A program made the position numbers and the translations under genes. A stretch of DNA of 44,516 nucleotides, taken from positions 1 through 44,516 of the forward strand of contig CANCCF010000016.1 of NCBI GenBank assembly GCA_947374485.1. The letters run 5' to 3'. Numbering within the stretch: the stretch's first letter is position 1; each line of letters begins with the position of its first letter. This document shows, piece after piece, positions 27,662 through 36,032 of the stretch. The notes below the pieces were generated by a model, which was given only the letters and a program-made list of their open reading frames with translations, made no database searches and was not told the DNA's origin. The DNA comes from Comamonadaceae bacterium. GTDB lineage: Bacteria > Pseudomonadota > Gammaproteobacteria > Burkholderiales > Burkholderiaceae_C.

Positions 27662-29653
27662 ATGCTTGCCACCCAAAACGCCGCACTCGCGTCGCCCACG
27701 CAGACCCGCTGGGCCTGGCTGCGGCGCAGCCTGTGGCTCTTGCCCCTGCTGGCCTCGCTGCTGTTTGTGGCCGGGGTGCTGATCTGGGCCTGGCGCTCCG
27801 ACAGCGCCGAGCGCGAAGACCGGCGCGCGACACTGATTGCCGATGCCCTGAGCAGCGAGGCGCAGCTGCGTTACCAGTTGCAGGTGGAGCAGGCGCACCT
27901 GCGCGAACTGGCACGCCAGTTGCCCGGCCTGGCGCGCAATGCGCAGGGGCTGGCCCGCAGTGCCGAGGTGGTGGATGGCCTGCGCCGCCTGTGGCTCAGC
28001 GTGACCTGGCTGGACGCCAACAACCGCATCGTTGCCCACGTGCCCGAGCAGGGCCCCCAGGCTGGCGCCCCGATGCTGGACCTGCCCGACGGGCCCGGAC
28101 TGTCGGCCCATCTGACGCAAGCCTCAGGTGCGGACAGGCTGGTGCTGCGCTATTCACCGGCCTTGCTGCTGCGCCGTGGCATCCCCTGGTGGCTGACGCG
28201 CAAATACGATGTGCAGCTGGTCGACTCCAACGAGCAGGTGATTGCCTCGGTCGACCAGGCGCCGCTGCGCACCTCCTCCCAGGGGCGCGAGGGTTACATG
28301 GTGGTAGTGGGCGACGATATGCCGGGCGCCTACCTGGAGCTCAGCCTGCGCGAAGTACCCAGTCCGTTTTGGCGCAGCCTGCCGCTGGTGCTGATGGCTG
28401 GTTTTCTGGGCCTGATGCTGGTGGCCACCCTGTTGCTGCGCCGCCAGGTGGCGCGCATCAGCCGCGCGGAGGGGGCTTGGCGCACCGAGGCCGCATGGCG
28501 CCAGGCGATGGAGGACTCGGCGCTGGTGGGCCTGCGCGCTCGCGACGCCGAGGGCCGCATTCTCTACGTCAACCGCACCTTCTGCCACATGGTGGGTCTC
28601 ACGCCCGGGCAACTGGTGGGCCTTGCGCCGCCCATGCCCTACTGGCCGCCCGATGCGCTCGACGAGGTGATGCTGCGCCACAAGCGCAACCTGGAGGGGC
28701 GCGCGCCGCGCGACGGCTATGAAGCCCTGTGGTGCCACCAGGACGGACGGCGCCTGAATGTGATGGTGTTCGAGTCGCCCCTGATCGATGCGCAAGGGCA
28801 GCAAACCGGCTGGATGGGCTCCATCATCGACATCACCGCGCGCAAGCAGCTCGAAGAGCGTGAACGCCACCGTGCCGAGGCCATGGCCCAGCAATCACGC
28901 CTGACCACGCTGGGCGAAGTGGCCTCGGCCCTGGCGCACCAGCTCAACCAGCCGCTGACCGTCATCATGGGCTACAACGCCGGTCTGCAGCGCATGCTGG
29001 CCGACGCCGGCTATGACAACCAGGCGGTGCTGCATGCGCTGGCGCAGCAGGGCGAGCAGGCGGCCGAGGCCGGGCGCATTGTGCGCCGCATCCGCGAGTT
29101 CCTGACGCGCCGCGGCCCGCAGCGCGAGGCCTGCGACCTGGTAGCCGTGGCGCAGCGCGCTGCTACCTTGCTGCAACGCGATCTGGGCCCCGCTGGCGTG
29201 CAACTGCAATGGCAACTCGGCAGCAGCCTGCCGCAGGTGTTTGCCGACCCCATCCTGCTCGAGCAGGTGCTGATCAACCTGATGCGCAACGCGGCGGACG
29301 CCATGGCCGGGGGCGCGCAGCCAAGGGAAGGTGGCAACACGCTGCGCATCACGGCCCAGCGCAGTAGTGAGCGCTTTGTGCGCATGGATGTGGAAGACAA
29401 CGGCCCCGGCCTGGCAGGGCGCACGGTGGAGCAGCTGAGCGCGCCTTTTTATTCCACCAAGTCCGACGGCATGGGCATGGGGCTGGCGATTTGCCGCTCC
29501 ATCATCGAGGTCCACCACGGCGGCATGGACGCGGGCCGCAGCAGCCTGGGCGGCGCACGCTTTTCCTTCACCCTGCCGGTGTTTGATGTGCAGATGCAGC
29601 AGGCCCGCCTGGACGATGAAGATGCGCAGGCCCTGCTGGAGGGGGCGCCATGA
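27662..29653 (+). CDS. dctS: C4-dicarboxylate sensor histidine kinase DctS
   Basis: The 663-residue membrane kinase has two membrane helices (about 25-45 and 237-258) enclosing a periplasmic sensor domain of about 190 residues, a cytoplasmic PAS domain (about 275-395, AMEDSALVGLRARDAEGRILYVN), HisKA with phospho-acceptor His426 in SALAHQLNQPL, and HATPase (about 520-645, NLMRNAADAM, DVEDNGPGL, GMGMGLAICRSIIEVHHGG). The HQLNQPL motif is that of the DctB/DctS/FixL class. It overlaps dctR by 4 nt (ATGA) and diverges from dctPQM, so its signal is very likely the TRAP substrate. Direct control by DctP-ligand contact is possible but not visible. Confidence 0.9.
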   Translation: MLATQNAALASPTQTRWAWLRRSLWLLPLLASLLFVAGVLIWAWRSDSAEREDRRATLIADALSSEAQLRYQLQVEQAHLRELARQLPGLARNAQGLARSAEVVDGLRRLWLSVTWLDANNRIVAHVPEQGPQAGAPMLDLPDGPGLSAHLTQASGADRLVLRYSPALLLRRGIPWWLTRKYDVQLVDSNEQVIASVDQAPLRTSSQGREGYMVVVGDDMPGAYLELSLREVPSPFWRSLPLVLMAGFLGLMLVATLLLRRQVARISRAEGAWRTEAAWRQAMEDSALVGLRARDAEGRILYVNRTFCHMVGLTPGQLVGLAPPMPYWPPDALDEVMLRHKRNLEGRAPRDGYEALWCHQDGRRLNVMVFESPLIDAQGQQTGWMGSIIDITARKQLEERERHRAEAMAQQSRLTTLGEVASALAHQLNQPLTVIMGYNAGLQRMLADAGYDNQAVLHALAQQGEQAAEAGRIVRRIREFLTRRGPQREACDLVAVAQRAATLLQRDLGPAGVQLQWQLGSSLPQVFADPILLEQVLINLMRNAADAMAGGAQPREGGNTLRITAQRSSERFVRMDVEDNGPGLAGRTVEQLSAPFYSTKSDGMGMGLAICRSIIEVHHGGMDAGRSSLGGARFSFTLPVFDVQMQQARLDDEDAQALLEGAP

Positions 29654-30267
29654 GCCTTGCGTCCGTGCAACCCACGGTGCACCTGGTGGACGACGAGGCC
29701 ACGGTGCGCGCCGCGCTCGAATTTTTGCTCGCCTCCCACGGCCTGGCGGTGTGCAGCTATGCCAGCGGTAGCGCCTTTCTGGCGCAGCTGGAGGCCGGGC
29801 CACTGGCGCCCGGCTGCATTCTGCTGGATGTGCGCATGGAGCCGCTGTCGGGCCTGCAGGTGCATGACGAACTGGTGGCGCGCGGTGTGGCCACGCCGGT
29901 GATTTTTTTGACGGGCCACGGCGACATCCGAATGGCCGTGGCGGCACTCAAAAAGGGTGCCTTTGATTTCGTGGAAAAGCCCTTTGGCGATGCCGCCCTG
30001 GTGGAGCGTGTGCGCGACGCGCTGGCCGTGGACGCCGCGCAGCAGCAACGTCTGCAGGACGGCGACTCGCGCGGCGCCCTGCTGGCCGCCCTGACCCCGC
30101 GCGAGCAGGACGTGATGCAGCGCGTGGCCGCGGGCAAGCTCAACAAGGTGATTGCCGACGAGATGAATGTCTCCATGCGCACGGTGGAGGTGTACCGCGC
30201 CCGCGTCTATGCCAAGTTGGGTGTGCGCTCCAGCGCCGAGTTGGCTACGCTCTTGGCGCGGGCCTGA
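29650..30267 (+). CDS. dctR: FixJ-type response regulator DctR
   Basis: A 205-residue regulator: receiver domain (about 8-120) with acidic pocket Asp14/Asp15, phospho-acceptor Asp60 (LLDVRMEP), the switch Thr in FLTGHGD and Lys in FVEKPFG; then a LuxR-type helix-turn-helix (about 142-200, LTPREQDVMQRVAAG, SMRTVEVYRARVYAKLG). This is the FixJ/NarL class, so it acts at sigma-70 promoters. It is translationally coupled to dctS. Its last 23 nt overlap the convergent pncC gene. The palindrome at 27554-27567 is the best candidate for its binding site. Confidence 0.92.
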   Translation: MSLASVQPTVHLVDDEATVRAALEFLLASHGLAVCSYASGSAFLAQLEAGPLAPGCILLDVRMEPLSGLQVHDELVARGVATPVIFLTGHGDIRMAVAALKKGAFDFVEKPFGDAALVERVRDALAVDAAQQQRLQDGDSRGALLAALTPREQDVMQRVAAGKLNKVIADEMNVSMRTVEVYRARVYAKLGVRSSAELATLLARA

Positions 30268-30754
30268 GCAATTCGACCAGACGCGCCAGGGCGCGCTGCA
30301 CGGTGGCGGCCCGCACGGCGGCGCGGTCACCGGCAAAGTGCTGCACTTCCGCGTGGATGCCTGAGGGCAGGCCCCAGGCCAGCCACACCGTGCCAACCGG
30401 TTTTTCTGCGCTGCCACCGCCTGGCCCGGCAATGCCGGTCACGGCTACCGACACTTGTGCCAGTGCATGCCGCAAGGCGCCTTCGGCCATGGCCCGCGCC
30501 ACGCGTTCGCTCACCGCACCGTGTGCGGCAATAAGGGCTGGATCCACCCCCAGCATGGTGCTCTTGGCGGCGTTGGAATAGGTCACAAAGCCGCGCTCAA
30601 ACCAGTCGCTGGAGCCGGCCAGATCGGTGCAGGCCGCGGCGATCAGGCCGCCGGTACAACTCTCGGCCGTGGCCAGCTTGTGCTGTTGCGCCAGCAGCAG
30701 GCCCGCCAGCTGGGCGCAGAGTTCGGCAGTGCTTGCCTGCGGCGCGTGGGCCAT
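30245..30754 (-). CDS. pncC: Nicotinamide-nucleotide amidohydrolase PncC (CinA C-terminal domain)
   Basis: PncC deamidates NMN to nicotinate mononucleotide in NAD recycling. The 169-residue protein is the stand-alone CinA C-terminal domain: ATAESCTGGLIAA with the catalytic Ser, GFVTYSNAAKSTMLGV, and VAVTGIAGPGGGSAEKPVGTVW. ATG 30754 overlaps the pgpA stop (TGATG). A GTG at 30769 is in frame and could extend it by five residues; I prefer the ATG because of the coupling. Its 3' end overlaps dctR by 23 nt on the other strand. Confidence 0.92.
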   Translation of the reverse strand: MAHAPQASTAELCAQLAGLLLAQQHKLATAESCTGGLIAAACTDLAGSSDWFERGFVTYSNAAKSTMLGVDPALIAAHGAVSERVARAMAEGALRHALAQVSVAVTGIAGPGGGSAEKPVGTVWLAWGLPSGIHAEVQHFAGDRAAVRAATVQRALARLVELLRPAPRA

Positions 30755-31335
30755 CAAAAGAACTTCCACAGCGCAAGCACCAGCAGCGTGCAGGCGGCAG
30801 CCACCAGGTCATCGAACAGAATGCCAAAGCCCGCCTTGCTCCAGGCATGGCGGTCGGTCTGCGGGTCCACGCCATGGAACAGGGCATCGGCCCAGCCCAC
30901 CGGCCCGGGCTTGACCGCATCAAAAAAGCGGAACAAGCCAAAGGCCATGGTCTGCGCCGCCAGGCTGGCCGGCATCAGCAGCCACAGCACCAGCCAGAAG
31001 GCCACCACCTCGTCCCAGACGATGCTGCCCGGGTCCAGCACCCGCATGTGGCGCGCCGTCACCGTGCAGGCCCACCAACCCAGCGGCAGCGAGGCGGCAA
31101 TCACCCAGCCCCAGGCGGCGGGGCTCAGCCACTGCGAAAGCACCACGTAGGCCACCCACGCCCACAGCGTGCCCGCTGTGCCGGGGGCCACGCGCGACAG
31201 GCCCGAGCCAAAGCCCAGCGCGAACCAGTGCGCCGGGTGCGAGAGCATGAAGCGAACACTGGGGCGGGTGATGGCGCGTGCCAGGGGTTCGGCCACGGGG
31301 GCGGTCACAGGGTCGGCCATCGGGAGGTCTTGCAT
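30754..31335 (-). CDS. pgpA: Phosphatidylglycerophosphatase A
   Basis: PgpA removes phosphate from phosphatidylglycerophosphate at the inner membrane, the last step of phosphatidylglycerol synthesis. The 193-residue protein has the family segments GFGSGLSRVAPGTAGTLWAW, DPGSIVWDEVVAFWL (acidic metal site), and AFGLFRFFDAVKPGPVGWAD, plus about four membrane helices and the C-terminal GFGILFDDLVAA. Start ATG 31335 is supported by a GATAAT -10 element placed exactly 6 nt upstream; ATG 31320 in frame is the alternative. In many betaproteobacteria thiL-pgpA-pncC are contiguous; here two small genes lie between thiL and pgpA. Confidence 0.94.
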   Translation of the reverse strand: MQDLPMADPVTAPVAEPLARAITRPSVRFMLSHPAHWFALGFGSGLSRVAPGTAGTLWAWVAYVVLSQWLSPAAWGWVIAASLPLGWWACTVTARHMRVLDPGSIVWDEVVAFWLVLWLLMPASLAAQTMAFGLFRFFDAVKPGPVGWADALFHGVDPQTDRHAWSKAGFGILFDDLVAAACTLLVLALWKFF

Positions 31336-31341
31336 GGCCAG

Positions 31342-31347
31342 ATTATC
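31342..31347 (-). promoter_or_regulatory. -10 element of pgpA (leaderless arrangement)
   Basis: On the minus strand GATAAT (five of six consensus bases) is followed by CTGGCC and the ATG at 31335. No ribosome binding site lies in the gap. It gives pgpA-pncC a promoter separate from the genes upstream. Confidence 0.5.
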
Positions 31348-31377
31348 CGGGACGCCGACTCCAGCTCCCTGCCCGGC

Positions 31378-31812
31378 TCAGCCCTTGCTGGTGCAGTTGA
31401 ACATCCAGCAAATGCCGTACGGGTCCACCAGGTGGCCGAACAGGGCGCCCCAGAACATGTCGGTCAGCGGCATGCCCACCTTGCCGTTCTGGGCCAGGGC
31501 GTCGAACAGGCGGTGGGTCTCGGCGCGGGTGTCGGGCTCCAGGTTGATGTGGATGTTGTTGCCCTGGGTGAGGGTGAAGCCCATGGTTTCGGGCGCATCG
31601 GTGCCCATCAGCTTGTGGCAGCCCAGAATGGTCAGCTCCACGTGCATGACCAGGCTTTTGTCGGCCTCTGCCATGGGTGGCTGCTCGGGGCCTGGGGGCA
31701 CGTCGCCAAAGCGCTGCAGCATGCCGAAGTCGCCGCCAAAGACCGAGCGGTAAAACACAAAGGCGTTTTCGGTGGTGCGGTTGAAGTTGAGGTAGGTGCT
31801 GACGCTGGCCAT
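31378..31812 (-). CDS. VOC-superfamily protein (PhnB/3-demethylubiquinone-type glyoxalase fold)
   Basis: A 144-residue protein with the paired beta-alpha-beta-beta-beta modules of the vicinal oxygen chelate superfamily. The N-terminal STYLNFNRTTENAFVFYRSVFGG and C-terminal GHLVDPYGICWMFNC match the PhnB-like COG2764 group, whose members are of unknown function and are not bona fide PhnB of phosphonate use. ATG 31812 has AGGAGA about 6 nt upstream. It lies 28 nt after the AHSA1 gene on the same strand, and such VOC-AHSA1 pairs occur often in soil bacteria. Confidence 0.85.
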   Translation of the reverse strand: MASVSTYLNFNRTTENAFVFYRSVFGGDFGMLQRFGDVPPGPEQPPMAEADKSLVMHVELTILGCHKLMGTDAPETMGFTLTQGNNIHINLEPDTRAETHRLFDALAQNGKVGMPLTDMFWGALFGHLVDPYGICWMFNCTSKG

Positions 31813-31840
31813 GGGCTTCTCCTTTTTGGGGTGTGTGGAT

Positions 31841-32341
31841 TCAGGTCTTGCTTTGCAGCTGGGCCAGGTAGGCCTGCAGCACATCCAGATTGCCGCTCCA
31901 GCCCTGTTGCATGCCTTCGAACCCTGCCTCAAAGGTGGCGGTCTCTTCAGCGCTGGCCTGCCAGGGTTCCCAGTGGATGGTGATCAGGGTCTGGTCGCCA
32001 TCGGCCTCCAGCGTGGTGACCGACCAGGTCTGCAGTGGCCAGGTGGGGGACAGGGGGTGGCGGGTGGTGCCGCCCAGGGCATCGGAAAAATTCTGCACCA
32101 GCGCCAGGCGGTGCGGCGGTTCGATTTCACGCAGGTTCCACTGGCCCCACATCTGCATGCCGCCCGGCATGTGCAGGCAGTACAGAAAGCTGCCGCCTTC
32201 GCGGAAGTCCAGCGTGCTGTGTGCCATGCGGCTGCCCTTGGGGCCCAGCCAGTGCGGCAGGTGCTGGGGCTGCGTCAAGACCTCCCACATGAGCTGGCGC
32301 GGGGCATCAAGGCGGCGCTGGATGACGAAGGGTTGTGTCAC
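31841..32341 (-). CDS. SRPBCC/AHSA1-domain protein
   Basis: A 166-residue protein of the START-like SRPBCC fold (AHSA1, activator of Hsp90-like). The N-terminus VIQRRLDAPRQLMWEVLTQPQHLPHWLGP and C-terminal TFEAGFEGMQQGWSGNLDVLQAYL are characteristic. Members bind small hydrophobic ligands; the ligand here is unknown, and a true Hsp90 activator role is not implied. The start is GTG 32341 with AGGAAA about 8 nt upstream. It forms a pair with the VOC gene downstream. Confidence 0.85.
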   Translation of the reverse strand: MTQPFVIQRRLDAPRQLMWEVLTQPQHLPHWLGPKGSRMAHSTLDFREGGSFLYCLHMPGGMQMWGQWNLREIEPPHRLALVQNFSDALGGTTRHPLSPTWPLQTWSVTTLEADGDQTLITIHWEPWQASAEETATFEAGFEGMQQGWSGNLDVLQAYLAQLQSKT

Positions 32342-32412
32342 GGCTTTTTTCCTGCGGCCTGCGACTGCAAGCCAAATCTGCAGCTTAGCAAATGTGCCGA
32401 TGAAAAGCTGCG

Positions 32413-33504
32413 CTAAACAGCAGGCGCGAAATGGTCAAAAGAATGAAAGTCTGTGTCGAGCAAGGTCTGCCCAGCGGGGCCCAGCAGGCGCAGGCCCGGT
32501 GCGGCCTCAATGCAACCCACGCGGGTGACCGTTGTGTTGCTGGACACCGCAGCGGCCTGCACGGCGTTGCGCTGTGCGGGTGCGGCGGTGAACACCAGCT
32601 CGTAATCGTCGCCACCACTGAGCACGTGCTGCAGCACCTGCGGGCGCAGTGCCGCGTCGGCCAGCAGCGCGCCGGCCTGGGCTGAATAGTGGTGGGCGCC
32701 CAGCAGGTGAACAGCCAGCGAGGTGTCCAGCGTGGCACCTGTGCCGGAATGCTCCAGGATGTGGCCCAGGTCGCCCAGCAGGCCGTCGCTGACGTCGGCG
32801 CAAGCACTGGCAATGCCGCGAAGGGCCAGCCCCAACGCCAGGCGCGGCGTGGGTCGCTCCAGGCGTTGGCGGGCCAGGGCGAAATCGGCCGCAGCCAGCT
32901 GCAAGGGCGCTGCGGCGGCGATGCCCGAGTCCGCCGCACCGGTGCCTGAACCTCCTGTGGCTGCGCGGGAAGGAGTGCCTTGCCCCAGGCTTTGGCGCTG
33001 GTGCAGCAACTGCGCCAGCGCCAGGCTGGCGTCGCCCAGCGTGCCGCTGACATACACATCGTCGCCCGCCTGCGCGCCGCTGCGCAGCAGGGCCTGCCCT
33101 TGCGGCACCTCGCCAAAGACGGTGATGCAAATGTTCAGCGGCCCGCGCGTGGTGTCGCCGCCAATCAGCTCGCAGCCGTGCAGGTCGGCCAGCGTCAGCA
33201 GGCCTTGTGAAAAGGGCGCCAGCCAGGCCTCATTCGCATCCGGCAGCGACAGTGCCAGGGTGAAGGCTACGGGGGACGCGCCACAGGCGGCCAGGTCACT
33301 CAGGTTCACCGCCAGTGCCTTGTGGCCCAGGGCATACGGGTCCACATCCGGGAAAAAATGGCGACCGCTCACCAGCATGTCGGTGGAGATGGCCATCTGC
33401 ATGCCGGGGGCGCTGTGCAGCAGGGCACAGTCGTCGCCCACCCCCAGCACGGCACGCGGCGTGGGGCGGGTGAAGAAGCGCTGGATCAGGTCGAACTCGC
33501 CCAT
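32413..33504 (-). CDS. thiL: Thiamine-monophosphate kinase
   Basis: ThiL makes thiamine diphosphate from thiamine monophosphate with ATP. The 363-residue protein has GVGDDCALL near residue 20, the STDMLVSGRHF and KALAVNLSDLAACGASPV motifs, GGDTTRGPLNICITVFGEV, SDGLLGDLGHILEHS and GGDDYELVFTA, all AIR-synthase-type ATP/Mg sites. It is longer than the usual 320-325 residues, because of an Ala/Gly/Ser-rich insert (about residues 172-200) between the dimerisation and C-terminal parts. ATG 33504 matches the conserved MGEFDLI start. It begins 10 nt after the Gcr-type gene ends. No TPP riboswitch is seen. Confidence 0.93.
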   Translation of the reverse strand: MGEFDLIQRFFTRPTPRAVLGVGDDCALLHSAPGMQMAISTDMLVSGRHFFPDVDPYALGHKALAVNLSDLAACGASPVAFTLALSLPDANEAWLAPFSQGLLTLADLHGCELIGGDTTRGPLNICITVFGEVPQGQALLRSGAQAGDDVYVSGTLGDASLALAQLLHQRQSLGQGTPSRAATGGSGTGAADSGIAAAAPLQLAAADFALARQRLERPTPRLALGLALRGIASACADVSDGLLGDLGHILEHSGTGATLDTSLAVHLLGAHHYSAQAGALLADAALRPQVLQHVLSGGDDYELVFTAAPAQRNAVQAAAVSSNTTVTRVGCIEAAPGLRLLGPAGQTLLDTDFHSFDHFAPAV

Positions 33505-33514
33505 GCCACCCAGC

Positions 33515-35518
33515 CTATGGCGCCGTGGCGCGCACCGGCCAGACAAAGCTCAAGGGGGCAGTGCGCAGGCGCCGTCCTATGGCCTTGTAGATCAGGCTGC
33601 GGCCAATGTCGGACACATCATGGGCGCGCAGGGCCACGCGAAAGGCAAAGAAATAGCTCACCGTGACGTTCATCAGGCCAATCAGCGGAATGGCCGCCAC
33701 GGCCCACCAGAAGTCGGGGTGCTGCAGCACCTCGGTGCCCAGGCTGGCACAGGCCGCACCGAGCTGCCCGGCCGAGAGGGTGACGTGGCGCACATCCAGT
33801 GGAATGGCAAAGAAACCCATGATGGAGGGCGTGAGGCCCATGATGAAACCCAGCGAAATATTGGCGGCCAGGCCCGAGATGTTGTGGCGCCAGAAACGCG
33901 CCCAGCGCGCCGCGCGTTTGGCGCCCAGCACTGCGGTGAAGCGCGGGTTGTAGCGCATGGCCGAGTCCAGCCGGTGCAGCACAAACCAGTTCTCCACCCA
34001 ACCCGCCAGGATGCTGCTGGAAAACAGCAGCACACCGGTGAAGGCGGCATACAGGACGCTGGGGCCTTGCAAGGTGAGCGAGTGCAGCACGTAGTTGGCG
34101 GTGGCCGCATCGATCATGGGCGCGCCCCGCACTTGCTGCACACCCAGCGCCAGCAAAATGGTGGCGGGGAACACCAGCGCCACATTGCCAATGACGGCCG
34201 CCGTTTGCGAGCGTACCAGGTGCGCCACCTCGTCCACAAACGCGTCCAGCGCCTGTGGGGTGGAGACATCCTTGAGCTTGGCCGCCATGGCCGGGGCTGT
34301 CATGGCGGGCTGTTTGGTGGCCAGGGTGAAGTGCAGCAGCTGGATCAGCACGAAGCTGGCGGCATACACCACACCGGCCCAAAAGCCGTACCAGAAGGCA
34401 CCCAGGCCCAGCGCCATCACGGCGAATTTAAGGGCCGTGGTCAGGGCCGTCAGCAGGCCGCCGCCGGCGGCCTGGTTGAGCATGGTGCGGTACTCTTCCG
34501 AAGAGCGGGTGATGTAGTGCTCACCGGTTTCCGAGTTGCGCTGGGCCACCTTGGCCGCCAGCAGCGAGGAGCTGGACTGGATGAGTGCGCCCACACTCTT
34601 GAGGTCCTGCTCGCGCGTGGCCAGGTGCGAGAGCAACTGCGCCGTGTGCTGGTGCTGGGCGTCGTCGAGCAGGCAGGTCAGCAGGGAGCGGGCCCGCGCA
34701 ATGCGGTCGCGCAGCTGGCGCAGGCGGAACACCAGGTCTACCGAAATGCCATGCGCATCGAGGTGCTGGTAGACGCTGGAGGCAGCCAGGTTGCAGGCGT
34801 CGAGCTGCTGCCGGTAGGCCAAGGCCGCGTCTGCCAGGGCCTGCCCTGCACCCTGGCCCAGCAGCCAGGCGTCGCGCATCTGGTCCAAGCTGGCGGTGAG
34901 CTCGCGAAACGGGCTGTGCGCGCGCGCCGTGCTGTCCATGCGCAGGCGCACCTCGGGCGAAAAGCCGGTGGCGCGGATCTGGCTGGTGCAAAAGGTCAAG
35001 GCGTCGAGCAAGGTGTCTTGCCAGTGGGTCAGGCCTGGGTTTTCCTTCACATGGTGGCCGTCCGAGGGCATGCTCAGCATGTGCGACAGGCGCTGCAGCA
35101 GTGGCGGCGGCAGGGCCGCGAGCCAGTGCGCGTCCTGCGGGTGCGACAGCACCAGGGCAAAGAGTTCGGCCGCATCCGTGGTCTGGGGCGAGGCGGGCAG
35201 CCAGCGGTGGTGCAGGCGCTGTACCAACTCGCTGACAAAGGCGTTGCGCGCTGAGAAACCGTAGTCGGAGAGCAGACTGCCCAGGTCCACCGAGGTCAGC
35301 AACTGGCGCCACCAGTGTTGAAAGCGTTCGCGGGTGTCGGGCCTGGCCTCCAGCACGTCGAGCAGCATCTCGGTGTGGCCGATGGCGGTGGCAGCTCTTG
35401 CCTGGGGCCCGCGAATCCAGTCCAGCAGTTCAATCAGCCAGAGGTGGCGGTGCACCAGGTCCGCCTCCGGATCCAGTGCCTCCAGCAGGGCAGGCAGGTC
35501 GCGGGCGGGTTGTGTCAT
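33515..35518 (-). CDS. Gcr-type membrane protein (annotated as site-specific recombinase)
   Basis: A 667-residue protein of the SpecificRecomb family (PF10136), named after gonococcal gcr. What I see is a soluble alpha-helical N-terminal half (about 1-370) and a membrane half with at least five hydrophobic helices (for example VMALGLGAFWYGFWAGVVYAAS is one core, then IGNVALVFPATILLALGV, VLYAAFTGVLLFSSSILAGW, ANISLGFIMGLTPSIMGFF and AAIPLIGLMNVTVSYFF). There is no tyrosine- or serine-recombinase catalytic motif, so the recombinase name is doubtful and a membrane function is more likely. It lies upstream of thiL on the same strand. Confidence 0.75.
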   Translation of the reverse strand: MTQPARDLPALLEALDPEADLVHRHLWLIELLDWIRGPQARAATAIGHTEMLLDVLEARPDTRERFQHWWRQLLTSVDLGSLLSDYGFSARNAFVSELVQRLHHRWLPASPQTTDAAELFALVLSHPQDAHWLAALPPPLLQRLSHMLSMPSDGHHVKENPGLTHWQDTLLDALTFCTSQIRATGFSPEVRLRMDSTARAHSPFRELTASLDQMRDAWLLGQGAGQALADAALAYRQQLDACNLAASSVYQHLDAHGISVDLVFRLRQLRDRIARARSLLTCLLDDAQHQHTAQLLSHLATREQDLKSVGALIQSSSSLLAAKVAQRNSETGEHYITRSSEEYRTMLNQAAGGGLLTALTTALKFAVMALGLGAFWYGFWAGVVYAASFVLIQLLHFTLATKQPAMTAPAMAAKLKDVSTPQALDAFVDEVAHLVRSQTAAVIGNVALVFPATILLALGVQQVRGAPMIDAATANYVLHSLTLQGPSVLYAAFTGVLLFSSSILAGWVENWFVLHRLDSAMRYNPRFTAVLGAKRAARWARFWRHNISGLAANISLGFIMGLTPSIMGFFAIPLDVRHVTLSAGQLGAACASLGTEVLQHPDFWWAVAAIPLIGLMNVTVSYFFAFRVALRAHDVSDIGRSLIYKAIGRRLRTAPLSFVWPVRATAP

Positions 35519-35550
35519 TGAGTGTGCAGAATGCGGGTGGCTTGGGGCTT

Positions 35551-35952
35551 TTAGTGCAGGGTGCGCGACTTGCCCAGGCCGTGGTCGCCGCTCAGCGCGT
35601 CGAGCACGAACATGGGCACATCGGCGTCGAATTTCTCGCCGTCTTCGGCCACGCAGAAAAAGATGCCATGCATGGTGCCGGTGGGCGTGCGCAGGCGCGT
35701 GCCGCTGGTGTATTCAAACGACTGGCCGGGTTTGAGCAGGGGCTGCTGGCCCACCACGCCCAGGCCCTTGACGCGTTCGGTGTGGCCATTGGCGTCGTTC
35801 ACGTTCCAGGTGCGCGATATCAACTGGGCCGCCACCTCACCGGTATTGGTCACGGTGATGGTGTAGGCGAAGACGTAAAGATCCTCATCCGGGTTGCTTT
35901 GGTCGGGAAGGTACTGGGGTGCCACTTCCACCAAAAATTCATATTTGGGCAT
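35551..35952 (-). CDS. apaG: ApaG (Co2+/Mg2+ efflux protein-type, DUF525)
   Basis: A 133-residue single-domain beta-sandwich protein: YVFAYTITVTNTGEVAAQLISRTW, VVGQQPLLKPGQSFEYTSG and GTMHGIFFCV are the DUF525 hallmarks. ApaG is linked in enterobacteria to ApaH and cobalt/magnesium phenotypes, but its biochemical role is unclear. Length is normal (about 125-135). ATG 35952 has no ribosome binding site and a -10-like element 6 nt upstream. It diverges from rpe with 80 nt between, a common betaproteobacterial arrangement. Confidence 0.93.
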   Translation of the reverse strand: MPKYEFLVEVAPQYLPDQSNPDEDLYVFAYTITVTNTGEVAAQLISRTWNVNDANGHTERVKGLGVVGQQPLLKPGQSFEYTSGTRLRTPTGTMHGIFFCVAEDGEKFDADVPMFVLDALSGDHGLGKSRTLH

Positions 35953-35958
35953 GGCGCA

Positions 35959-35964
35959 ATGCTA
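35959..35964 (-). promoter_or_regulatory. -10-like element of apaG (leaderless arrangement)
   Basis: On the minus strand TAGCAT is followed by TGCGCC and ATG 35952, so transcription would begin on the A of the start codon. The -35 is weak. Confidence 0.4.
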
Positions 35965-36032
35965 ACTGCGAAAATAGCGCTGCAGTTATCCTGTGCCCAA
36001 AGCCCACTACGGAACACTACCGGACCACCACC

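Noticed and set aside
33505..33514. TPP riboswitch ahead of thiL
   Set aside because: Only 10 nt separate thiL from the preceding gene; there is no room and no THI-box sequence.
32723..35254. An 843-codon plus-strand frame opposite thiL and the Gcr-type gene
   Set aside because: Composition typical of an antisense shadow; it spans two well-supported minus-strand genes.
33515..35518. Gcr-type gene as evidence of a mobile element
   Set aside because: No catalytic recombinase motif, no terminal repeats, no transposase, and only housekeeping neighbours.
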